DNA from: G963422445 sp963422445
GTDB lineage: Bacteria > Pseudomonadota > Alphaproteobacteria > Thalassobaculales > Thalassobaculaceae
NCBI GenBank assembly: GCA_963422445.2
Contig: OY729512.2
Location: 2,418,001 to 2,482,000 of the forward strand
Direction: 5' to 3'
Length of the DNA stretch: 64,000 nucleotides
The position numbers and the translations under genes are program-made. The notes beneath the pieces were generated by a model that did not search any database, was not told where the DNA came from, and saw only the letters and a list, made by a program, of their open reading frames with translations. Below, one piece after another: positions 57,122 through 64,000 of the stretch (position 1 is its first letter; every line of letters starts with the position of its first letter).

Positions 57122-58153
57122 ATGGACGATATGACCAATAGCGACAGCAACCGTGGTACACAACCGCCGCGACTGATCGTGAGAACGATCCTGTTGCTGG
57201 CGTCTGTCATCGTTATCTATACTGGCCTCTGGTATGCCCTTTCGGAATATGCAAAAGGCTTGATCGTGGATTGGGTCGCTGCGCAGACCCGGCTGTCGAT
57301 AAAACCAGACCATACCGGGATGCGTCGTTCCGGGTTTCCGTTCGCCGTGCGCTGGTCTGTGGCCAACCCGCGTCTTGAGACGCGCTGGGCGTTCGGCACG
57401 ATACGGGCCCGGGGGGAGTCGATCACCTACGAGTTTTCGCTGCTGTCACCGTTGACCCTGCGATTCCGTATAACTGATCCGGGTGTTGCGGTCGACGGTC
57501 ATCCAGACGAATTGATACTACGGGCCGAACGCCTCGACGGCAACGTGAGTGCCGACGGGTCGGACGGCGTCACCGTCGCGTATCGTCTTGATGATATCGC
57601 GGCTGCCGGGGTCGGTGCGGCCCGTAGTGCCACCGGATCGGTCAGCCTTTCCACGGAGTCGGGGCAGCCCGAGCGGTTGTTGATGCTGGCCCTCGATGGG
57701 GTCACGACGCCGTATGGTGAACGAATCTCGTTGACCGGTGCCGGCCAGTTCGAAATCACGGCCCGGCTGCGCGGCGATATCGGCTCGACCGACGGCGCAG
57801 ACCTTGTCGGTTGGCGCGATGCCGGCGGCGCGATCGAGCTTGAAACGCTCCGCGCCGCATGGCCGCCCACGACGGCAACCCTCACGGGTACGCTGGCACT
57901 TGACAACAAGATGCGACCGCTGCTCGTGGGGGCGGCCCGGCTGCGCGGTGAAAGCAAACTCGTTGACGGTCTGGTCGCGGCCGGCTCGCTGAAACGCTCC
58001 AGGGCATCAACCGCCAAGAGCATACTTGCATTGTTGGCCCGGCCCGCTGCCGACGGCGGTCCGCCAGTGTTGAGCCTCCCGTTGACGATCCGGGGCGGCA
58101 ATGTTCGCCTTGGACCGCTCGTGGTTGGATCTGTCGGGTCAATTGTCCGCTGA
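57122..58153 (+). CDS. DUF2125 domain protein
   Basis: This 343-residue protein has one N-terminal membrane helix (LIVRTILLLASVIVIYTGLW, about 19-38) and a large, probably periplasmic, beta-rich domain with the DUF2125 features: GFPFAVRWSVANPRLETRWA near the start and AAWPPTTATLTGTLALDNKM and LPLTIRGGNVRLGPLVVGSV at the end. This domain is common in alphaproteobacteria and has no known function. ATG 57122 or 57131 may be the start. Its last 15 nt overlap the convergent tyrA gene. Confidence 0.88.
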   Translation: MDDMTNSDSNRGTQPPRLIVRTILLLASVIVIYTGLWYALSEYAKGLIVDWVAAQTRLSIKPDHTGMRRSGFPFAVRWSVANPRLETRWAFGTIRARGESITYEFSLLSPLTLRFRITDPGVAVDGHPDELILRAERLDGNVSADGSDGVTVAYRLDDIAAAGVGAARSATGSVSLSTESGQPERLLMLALDGVTTPYGERISLTGAGQFEITARLRGDIGSTDGADLVGWRDAGGAIELETLRAAWPPTTATLTGTLALDNKMRPLLVGAARLRGESKLVDGLVAAGSLKRSRASTAKSILALLARPAADGGPPVLSLPLTIRGGNVRLGPLVVGSVGSIVR

Positions 58154-59062
58154 CGGAGGCACTTCCTGACGGGCATCGATGACGCCGCGTCGAATTGACC
58201 GGGTCCGTGTGAACAGATCTTGCAGGGTCTGGCCTTCGCCCCAGCGGATGGCGCGCTGCAAGGCCGTCAGGTCTTCGGTAAAGCGTTGCAGCATCTCCAG
58301 GACCGCTTCCCGGTTGTTGAGGAAAATGTCGCGCCACATGATCGGGTTCGAGCCGGCAATCCGGGTGAAGTCGCGAAATCCGCCGGCGGAGAACCGGATT
58401 ACGTCATTCTGGATATCCTGTTCGAGGTCTACGGCCGTGCCGACAATGGTGTAGGCGATCAGATGCGGCACATGCGAGGTGAGGGCCAGAACCTTGTCAT
58501 GGTAGTCGGCATCCATGATCTCGACCATTGCGCCCAGTCGCCCGTAAAGGGCTGTCAGACTGCCGACGGCGGCTTCATTGGTGCCTTCGGGCGGGGTCAA
58601 CAACCAGTAGCGTCCGTCGAACAGACCGGCGAAACCAGACTCGGGACCGGAATGTTCAGTGCCTGCAACCGGGTGTCCTGGTACGAGGTGGACGGAATCG
58701 GGCAGATTGGGACGCATATCGCGAAGCGGGGCACGTTTGACCGACCCGACATCGCTGACCACGCAGCCCGGCTTGAGGAACGGCGCCATGGCTTTTGAAA
58801 TCGCACGATAGGTTCCGACCGGCGTACAGAGTACGACGCAATCGGCCTCCCTGACTGCATCGGAAGGACCGTCATGTATGGAATCCGCGATGCCAAGGTC
58901 GCGGGCGCGGGATCTGACGGTCTCGTCGAAGTCGCTCATCGCGAGATGGCCGACCACGCCGCCGTCTCGCTTGATCGCGTGGGCGAGCGAGGAGCCGATA
59001 TGGCCGATTCCGATCACCGCCATGCGCGGGAAAATCACCGTCTCCTTGGTCGCCTCGGTCAT
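58139..59062 (-). CDS. tyrA: Prephenate/arogenate dehydrogenase
   Basis: This 307-residue TyrA has a Rossmann start RMAVIGIGHIGSSLAHAIKR (GxGxxGxS), then VVLCTPVGTYRAISKAMAPF, SVKRAPLRDMRP and the catalytic His region HLVPGHPVAGTEHSGPESGF, and a C-terminal dimer domain with LALTSHVPHLIAYTIVG and FSAGGFRDFTRIAGSNPIMW. It oxidatively decarboxylates prephenate (or arogenate) towards tyrosine. ATG 59062 overlaps the hisC stop (ATGA), indicating translational coupling. The gene is intact and is the last gene of the leftward chorismate mutase-hisC-tyrA operon. Confidence 0.95.
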   Translation of the reverse strand: MTEATKETVIFPRMAVIGIGHIGSSLAHAIKRDGGVVGHLAMSDFDETVRSRARDLGIADSIHDGPSDAVREADCVVLCTPVGTYRAISKAMAPFLKPGCVVSDVGSVKRAPLRDMRPNLPDSVHLVPGHPVAGTEHSGPESGFAGLFDGRYWLLTPPEGTNEAAVGSLTALYGRLGAMVEIMDADYHDKVLALTSHVPHLIAYTIVGTAVDLEQDIQNDVIRFSAGGFRDFTRIAGSNPIMWRDIFLNNREAVLEMLQRFTEDLTALQRAIRWGEGQTLQDLFTRTRSIRRGVIDARQEVPPSADN

Positions 59063-60162
59063 CGGCCGTGAGTTCGCGCGTTCAAAAAATCACCAATCGA
59101 GTCGACAACGATCTGCATGTCGTCGCCAGTACCGATCGACATGCGGATGAAATCCGGCGCGCCGTAACCTGCCATGCCGCGGGTCAGGATGCCGCGTCCG
59201 GAAAGCCAGTTGCCGGCTTCGGCGGCGCCGTAGCCGGGCGCATCGGGGAATTGCACCATCAGGAAATTCGCGACACTTGGCAGCACGGCAAGACCGAGAC
59301 CCTGTAGCCGTGCCGACGTCCAGGGTAGCCATTGGCTGTTATGCTCGACCGCGCAGGCCAGGAACTCCGTGTCCTCGAGAGCCGCAGTCGCTGCCGCAAC
59401 AGCGAGCCGGTTGGCGCCGAAGGGTTGTTTGACTACATGCATCGCTTCGGCGACATGCTGCGGCGTGTAGGCCCAACCCAACCGCAGCCCGGCCATTGCG
59501 TAGAGTTTCGAAAAGGTGCGAAGCATCACCACATTCTCGGTGCTCTCCACCAGTTCGGCACCGGGAGAATAGTCGTTACGGGTGACGAATTCGGCATAGG
59601 CCGAATCGATAGCCAACAACACGTGGTCCGGTAACCCGCGATGCAGGCGATGCAACTCCTGCCGTGACAGATAGGACCCCGTGGGATTGTTGGGGTTCGC
59701 GAGGAACACGATCCGGGTGCGGTCGGTGACCCGTTCGAGGACGGCATCGACATCGACCCTGTAACCGTTATCAGGGGCCGACACCGGGATGCCGCCGGCG
59801 GTTCGGGTCGAGATCGGATACATCAGGAAGCCGTATTCGGTGTGGATAGCTTCATCACCGGGTTCGAGATAGGCGAGGCAGAGCGCAAGAATCAGTTCGT
59901 CCGAACCGCAACCGAACACTATACGCTCGGGATCGAGGTCGTAAGTGCGAGCGATGGTTTCAGACAGGGCCGCCGGATCTTCCTCGGGATAAAGGTGAAC
60001 CTTGTCGGATATTGCAGCAATCGCTTCGAGAGCGCGTGGACTCGGTCCGAGCGCGCCCTCGTTTGCCGAAAGGCGAATGATCCGGCCAGTCGGGGCGGTG
60101 TTGAGATTGGGCTGGTAGCGAGCCATCGCAGCGACGGTTGAGCGTGGTTTTGGTGCGGGCAT
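59059..60162 (-). CDS. hisC: Histidinol-phosphate/aromatic aminotransferase
   Basis: This fold-type I aminotransferase of about 367 residues has RLSANEGALGPSPRALEAIA, YPEEDPAALSETIARTYDLD, VFGCGSDELILALCLAYLEP, FLANPNNPTGSYLSRQELHR, AIDSAYAEFVTRNDY and the PLP lysine in VVMLRTFSKLYAMAGLRLGW. It is named HisC by family. Placed between chorismate mutase and tyrA, it probably acts on aromatic 2-oxo acids, with or instead of histidinol-phosphate. GGAAA precedes ATG 60162; a GTG at 60216, overlapping the previous gene, is an alternative start. The gene is intact. Confidence 0.93.
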   Translation of the reverse strand: MPAPKPRSTVAAMARYQPNLNTAPTGRIIRLSANEGALGPSPRALEAIAAISDKVHLYPEEDPAALSETIARTYDLDPERIVFGCGSDELILALCLAYLEPGDEAIHTEYGFLMYPISTRTAGGIPVSAPDNGYRVDVDAVLERVTDRTRIVFLANPNNPTGSYLSRQELHRLHRGLPDHVLLAIDSAYAEFVTRNDYSPGAELVESTENVVMLRTFSKLYAMAGLRLGWAYTPQHVAEAMHVVKQPFGANRLAVAAATAALEDTEFLACAVEHNSQWLPWTSARLQGLGLAVLPSVANFLMVQFPDAPGYGAAEAGNWLSGRGILTRGMAGYGAPDFIRMSIGTGDDMQIVVDSIGDFLNARTHGR

Positions 60163-60193
60163 GGGGTTTCCGGCGATATGGATTGCAGCGTTT

Positions 60194-60946
60194 TCAGGCG
60201 GTGACGGGACGGGCACATGCGCCGAGCCAGAGGGTGTTTTCGTCTTTCTGCCGGTCCGGCCCCGTGGTGAAACCGTCCGTCTCGATCAGATCCCAGGCCT
60301 CGTCACCGGTCCAGCTGTCGATGATCCGGCCGTCTAGGGCACTAGTACCCCGTCTGACCGCAAACAGAGTCAGGTCATCGCCTGAACTCTCGGGATCCTG
60401 GGCGGCAATGACAATCGCTGCCGGTTTGTTCTGCCCGCAATTGACGACAGGCAGCCGGGCGATAACGCGCGGTCGGCGGGCAGCCATCATCGTGAGCAGA
60501 TACGGCCACCAGCGATCAGGTTGGCCGGAGCCAGGATCCGGGAGGATGCCGATCTGCGCACGGTCGTCTGCGACGGCATCAAGGACCGGACTAGCGGCAT
60601 CATGCAGCGTGAGGGCGGTCGGGCTGCCGCAATAGTCATGTGCGAGCATCGCAATTCTGGCGTTCGGCGCGAACAACGCAGCCGTCAATGTCGTTTGCTG
60701 GCTTAAGTTCGCGCTGAGAATCTCACGCCAGATCCGGACGATCGTTTCCACAGACAAGGGAGCATGGTCGCGCTTTGCCAGCCGGCGGATGATGCTGGCT
60801 TCGCGTCCGGGGCGGCGGCTGGGGCTTGAATCACTGTCCTTGGCCGCGGCAACTTTGCAGCCAATCGCGACCCGGCGCACAAGCAGATCAAGCAGTGTCC
60901 TGTCGATCTCGTCAATTTCGCGTCTCAGCATGTCAAGTTCCGCCAC
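60194..60946 (-). CDS. Chorismate mutase with a C-terminal extension
   Basis: The first ~90 residues are an AroQ-type mutase (ELDMLRREIDEIDRTLLDLL, VRRVAIGCKVAAAK, ASIIRRLAKRDHAPLSVETI, VRIWREILSANLSQQ), which converts chorismate to prephenate. About 160 further residues (ALFAPNARIAMLAHDYCGSP, then ADDRAQIGILPDPGSGQPDR and QNKPAAIVIAAQDPESSGDD) resemble a decayed prephenate dehydratase/ACT-like region without its catalytic TRF motif. This layout is seen in some Rhodospirillales, and its role is unclear. GTG 60946 is chosen because GGGAG lies 6 nt upstream; TTG 60952 is an alternative. It is the first gene of the operon. Confidence 0.88.
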   Translation of the reverse strand: MAELDMLRREIDEIDRTLLDLLVRRVAIGCKVAAAKDSDSSPSRRPGREASIIRRLAKRDHAPLSVETIVRIWREILSANLSQQTTLTAALFAPNARIAMLAHDYCGSPTALTLHDAASPVLDAVADDRAQIGILPDPGSGQPDRWWPYLLTMMAARRPRVIARLPVVNCGQNKPAAIVIAAQDPESSGDDLTLFAVRRGTSALDGRIIDSWTGDEAWDLIETDGFTTGPDRQKDENTLWLGACARPVTA

Positions 60947-61106
60947 AATCAACTCCCGACCAGCCTGTCATCTGCGACGATGATGTCGCGCGGGCGCAAG
61001 GCGGCAAGGCGGCTAGCATTAGTCCGACGGCGTGGTGAATGCAAGTCGGACCGAACACGGTTAACGATCCCGGCGGGTCCGGATGCAGAGTCTGACAACC
61101 GCAAGT

Positions 61107-61823
61107 CTAACGGGCCGGCAAGGGCATGAAGGCCGGTGCCGAAACCCGCGCCGGGCGTGGCCGGTTAGCCGCATAAATTTGCTTGCTGGCCTCGATGATG
61201 ACGATGCCGCCGAGCTGGTTGAACCAGCGTGTCCCGATGTCTTCGATCCGTAGCGCCGAACGCAGAACGATACGCCACGGATAGGGTGGAACATACAAGG
61301 CCCGCGTGGTCAGTGTCGGCGTAAAGCCGTTGGTCCGTAACATGCGCGACAATTGTGACGGCGAGTAGGGGTGCCCGTGGCCGAACGGCGTGCGGTCGAA
61401 ACGTGCCCAAAGGCCTCGTCGGTTGGGTACCACAACCAGCAGGCGGCCTTCTCCGGTCAGCACTCGCCAGACTTCATGGAGCATCGGCCGCAACTGCTCT
61501 GTGCATTCCAGGCTGTGAACCAGAAGGACGCGATCCACGGACACATCCTGTAACGGCAATGCGCCCTCATTGACCAGGGCCACAAGATTGCGTCCCTGTT
61601 GCGGCCAGTGCAGCACGCCCTGCTGGTCCGGCATCATGGCAATGATCCGCGACGCATCATTAAGGAACGGAGTCAAAAACGGGGTCGCGTAGCCGAGGCC
61701 GAGCATCGTCGTGCCGCTGGCGTCGGGCCAGATGTGCTGGATACGGCGCCGGATCAGCTGCCGCGCGACCCGGCCCAGATCGGTGCCGTAGAATTCCCAG
61801 AGGTCGACAGCGTCATTATACAT
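61107..61823 (-). CDS. Class I SAM-dependent methyltransferase
   Basis: This protein of about 238 residues starts MYNDAVDLWEFYGTDLGRVA, the usual start of an alphaproteobacterial methyltransferase gene typically found beside gloB. Motif I is TTMLGLGYATPFLTPFL, with the post-motif acidic region weaker than normal. VLLVHSLECTEQLRPMLHEV and WRVLTGEGRLLVVVPNRRGL are motifs IV and V/VI, followed by a GLWARFDRTPFGHGHPYSPS loop. The substrate is unknown. The frame is open 34 codons further upstream, but without family sequence. gloB itself is 2 kb away to the right, suggesting an insertion of the two genes between. Confidence 0.82.
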   Translation of the reverse strand: MYNDAVDLWEFYGTDLGRVARQLIRRRIQHIWPDASGTTMLGLGYATPFLTPFLNDASRIIAMMPDQQGVLHWPQQGRNLVALVNEGALPLQDVSVDRVLLVHSLECTEQLRPMLHEVWRVLTGEGRLLVVVPNRRGLWARFDRTPFGHGHPYSPSQLSRMLRTNGFTPTLTTRALYVPPYPWRIVLRSALRIEDIGTRWFNQLGGIVIIEASKQIYAANRPRPARVSAPAFMPLPAR

Positions 61824-62241
61824 CCTGATCTGCCCGTTCAGCCCGACAAGGTCCGAAACTGCAACACCTGCCGGTACAGGATATGATGCAGGCATCGGTG
61901 GTGCCAGAATGATTGGAACAGGCAATTTGAAAGATCATGTGGGACACCGGGTGCCGGCCGGTTTGACTCCCGCAACTCCAGCCTGATGCCTTTCGCCGGT
62001 GCTCGGTGTTTGCGTGGTTGCAACGGAGTCCCACGAGATCGGCAACAACGGTGCGGCTCACCGGTCCGTTCAAACGGTTGGTGCGGTCTTGTGACCGGTG
62101 ATGCTCCGTGTTATCCAGGACGGATTAAAGATGGCGACCTGCGACTACTGCTCTGTCAAGCGAAGCGGTCAGATCGGTGTGCGGCAGTGTTTCGGCCGAA
62201 GACCAGCGGAACGGCGATAATCGAATCGGGGTGGAATAGCA
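61824..62241. other. 418 bp intergenic, no gene seen
   Basis: Divergent promoter region of the methyltransferase and PNPOx-family genes. No convincing boxes or small genes were found. Confidence 0.4.
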
Positions 62242-62700
62242 ATGATCACGCAGGAAATGGCGGCGCTGATCCGCACCAACACGATTGCCATGGTCGCGAC
62301 GGTCACCCCTGAAGGCCGGCCTGCAGTATCGCCGAAAGCGACGGTTGTGGTACTCGATAAGACGCATATCGCGTTCACCAATCTTCGTTCGCCCGGCACG
62401 CTGCACAATATCTCGGTGAATCCTGCCGTCGAACTCAACTTCATCGATGTGTTTCGGCGCAAGGCGGTCCGCCTTGCCGGACAAGCCAGCTATACCAGTC
62501 GCGGCAGTGACCGTTACAACGTCTTGCTGCCGCAACTTGCCTTCTGGAGCGATTACGAACCGCGGATGCGCGGCGTCTTTGAGGTCACTGTCGAAAAGGT
62601 CGAAATGGTGCTCTCTCCGGCCTATGACCGCGGCGCCCGGGAGTGCGATCTCGTCGATGAGTGGTTCGAACGCTACCGCGCCCTGATCAAGGGGGCTTGA
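62242..62700 (+). CDS. Pyridoxamine 5'-phosphate oxidase family (FMN-binding split barrel) protein
   Basis: This 152-residue protein carries MAALIRTNTIAMVATVTPEG, RPAVSPKATVVVLDKTHIAF and SPGTLHNISVNPAVELNFID, the N-terminal half of the split-barrel flavin fold, and RGVFEVTVEKVEMVLSPAYD near the end. Members bind FMN, F420 or heme and reduce diverse substrates; true PNP oxidase (PdxH) is longer, so vitamin B6 synthesis is not implied. A GGGGTGG run precedes the ATG. The gene is intact. It is convergent with the enolase-superfamily gene. Confidence 0.88.
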   Translation: MITQEMAALIRTNTIAMVATVTPEGRPAVSPKATVVVLDKTHIAFTNLRSPGTLHNISVNPAVELNFIDVFRRKAVRLAGQASYTSRGSDRYNVLLPQLAFWSDYEPRMRGVFEVTVEKVEMVLSPAYDRGARECDLVDEWFERYRALIKGA

Positions 62701-62736
62701 ATGTTTCGCGCCGGTTCGGCTCGGCCAGGCCGCGCT

Positions 62737-63837
62737 TCAGCCGACCCGGTAGCGCGCGATGACCGCCAGGTCGGGCTCCAGTCCGAGGCCGGGACCGGAC
62801 GGAACACCGAAGACGCCAGCGATCGGGTCATGGGTACCGCCCGGATAGATATCGGCCTCGAGATCAATGAATATCCGTTCGATCATGCCGGGATTCGGCA
62901 GCGCTTGGGCGAGGTGTAGTGTGGCCAGAAATCCTGGTCCGAAATAAGGCGAGTGCGGCATGATCTGAACGCCGCCGGCTTCGCAGAGGGCCACCACCTT
63001 ACGGAACTCCGTTATCCCGCCGACCTTGGTGACGCTGGGCTGGGCATAGTCGACCGCGCCAGCTTCGATCATGTTGTGGAATTCGAAGGCGGTGCAGGCA
63101 TTCTCGCCGGCAGCAACAGCGACACCGGTTTCGTCGCGAAGCTTAGCAAGTCCGGCAAAATTCTCCGGCGGGTTGATCGGCTCCTCGATCCAGAAGATGT
63201 CGTGTTCGGCGAATTGCAGGGTCATCGCCTTGGCTTGTTCAGGTGTCCAGGGACAGTTGACGTCGACCATGATCGGAATGTCGGCGCCCGCCGCTTCACG
63301 GGCTGCCGCGACCATCGCAAGATCGATTTCGTGCAGCTTGACATGGTCGTAACCGAGGCTCCGGGCAAAGCTGACGCGATCGGCGACCAGAGCCGGATCT
63401 TCATAACGAAACAGGCTGGCATAGGCCGGGACCGAAGCATGACCGGCGCTTCCCAACAGTCGGTAGAGCGGCAGTCCTGCTGCTTTGCCAGCAATATCCC
63501 AGAGCGCGATATCGACGCCGGAGATCGCAAACATGGTGATCCCGTATCGCCCGAAGAGGTGCAGGCCCTGTTGCAGGTCATGGTTGATCTGTGTGATGTC
63601 CGCGGCATTGCGGCCAATGATGCGAGGGCCGACCATGGTTCTGACCGCCTCGGCAACCGGACGCCGACACTGAAAACAGAAGGCATCGCCCCAACCGGTC
63701 AGGCCGGCGTCTGTCTCGATCCTGATCAGGCAGAAGTCGATGTTTCCCCAATTGAGAAATCCCACTTCGAGCTCTGACTCGACGCCGCGACTAAACGGCA
63801 TCTCGAGTTCGATGACATCAATTCCTGTGATTTTCAT
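62737..63837 (-). CDS. Mandelate racemase/muconate lactonizing enzyme family protein
   Basis: This 366-residue enolase-superfamily enzyme has an N-terminal capping domain (MKITGIDVIELEMPFSRGVE to GPRIIGRN) and a TIM barrel with Lys167 and His169 in YDHVKLHEIDL, metal ligands Asp192 (IMVDVNCPW), Glu218 (FWIEEP) and Glu245 (AAGENA), and an acid/base pair in SVTKVGGITEFRK and IMPHSPYFG. The family abstracts a proton alpha to a carboxylate (racemases, sugar-acid dehydratases, cycloisomerases); the substrate is not evident. GGAG and AGGA lie just before ATG 63837. The gene is intact. Confidence 0.92.
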   Translation of the reverse strand: MKITGIDVIELEMPFSRGVESELEVGFLNWGNIDFCLIRIETDAGLTGWGDAFCFQCRRPVAEAVRTMVGPRIIGRNAADITQINHDLQQGLHLFGRYGITMFAISGVDIALWDIAGKAAGLPLYRLLGSAGHASVPAYASLFRYEDPALVADRVSFARSLGYDHVKLHEIDLAMVAAAREAAGADIPIMVDVNCPWTPEQAKAMTLQFAEHDIFWIEEPINPPENFAGLAKLRDETGVAVAAGENACTAFEFHNMIEAGAVDYAQPSVTKVGGITEFRKVVALCEAGGVQIMPHSPYFGPGFLATLHLAQALPNPGMIERIFIDLEADIYPGGTHDPIAGVFGVPSGPGLGLEPDLAVIARYRVG

Positions 63838-63939
63838 GTGTCCTGTCTCCGCCTGCTGTCGGCAATCATAGCCGTGGATCAAAGATGGTGGTAGACTGGC
63901 TCCTCGAATCTGAAACTATCGACGAGCGGAGATATCCGG

Positions 63940-64000
63940 ATGGCCCCTTTCGAGATCGTGCTGATACCGGCAATGTCGGACAACTATGTCTATTTGCTGC
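63940..64000 (+). CDS. gloB: Hydroxyacylglutathione hydrolase, N-terminal start only
   Basis: The first 20 codons before the window ends read MAPFEIVLIPAMSDNYVYLL. The I-P-x-x-x-D-N-Y-x-x-L start is that of glyoxalase II (GloB), which hydrolyses S-lactoylglutathione. GGAG lies about 8 nt upstream. It is divergent from the enolase-superfamily gene. The rest, including the metal-binding THxHxDH motif, is outside the window. Confidence 0.75.
   Translation, partial: MAPFEIVLIPAMSDNYVYLL

Overview
This is about 64 kb of GC-rich DNA from an alphaproteobacterium, probably Rhodospirillales-like. That placement is an inference from gene content (DUF2125 protein, CimA next to TrmJ, the chorismate mutase-hisC-tyrA cluster, a class I methyltransferase near gloB), not from a marker gene. 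No rRNA, tRNA or CRISPR array was seen. Roughly half of the window is insertion sequences (ISs), IS remnants and miniature elements, and many of the remaining genes are broken. This is the pattern of a genome in an IS-expansion and gene-decay phase, as in recently host-restricted lineages.

Layout. 0-9.3 kb is a mostly housekeeping block: a decayed ExoX-like exonuclease with a 31-C tract, a HpcH/HpaI aldolase, an OxyR-like regulator destroyed by an IS1595-family element, an APH-family kinase, cysE, an ArsP-type permease with a frameshifted ArsR regulator, and an aldo/keto reductase. 9.3-34.1 kb is an IS archipelago (DUF772-type IS, IS4/Tn5-like and ISAs1-like elements that both carry a DruA-like domain, IS630, IS5/IS427, IS3, IS1634). 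Scattered in it are an MFS/SDR gene pair, a broken EamA exporter, one intact CmcJ/NvfI-family oxygenase gene, and relics of a DNA methyltransferase and an HNH nuclease. 34.4-37.6 kb is a clean core segment: cimA-trmJ and a convergent terC. 37.9-56.4 kb is a second IS archipelago, with an AT-rich island encoding tiny peptides, an AAA-ATPase-like relic, a serine recombinase relic and a broken phosphorothioate-type HNH restriction gene. 56.4-64 kb is core again: a broken chaC, DUF2125, tyrA-hisC-chorismate mutase, a methyltransferase, a PNPOx-family protein, an enolase-superfamily enzyme and the start of gloB.

How the parts work together. The leftward chorismate mutase, hisC and tyrA genes form an aromatic amino acid (Tyr/Phe) operon with tight or overlapping junctions. 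cimA feeds isoleucine synthesis and is 2 nt from trmJ. The mobile DNA is layered and can be read stratigraphically. An IS1595 element sits in an IS630, which sits in an IS5-type element, which sits in the HNH gene. An IS1634 element sits in an IS3 orfA. A DUF772-type IS sits in the target duplication of a miniature element. One intact IS1595-family transposase (53.3-54.3 kb) shares its terminal repeats with four ~110-120 bp miniature elements in the window and is their likely mobiliser.
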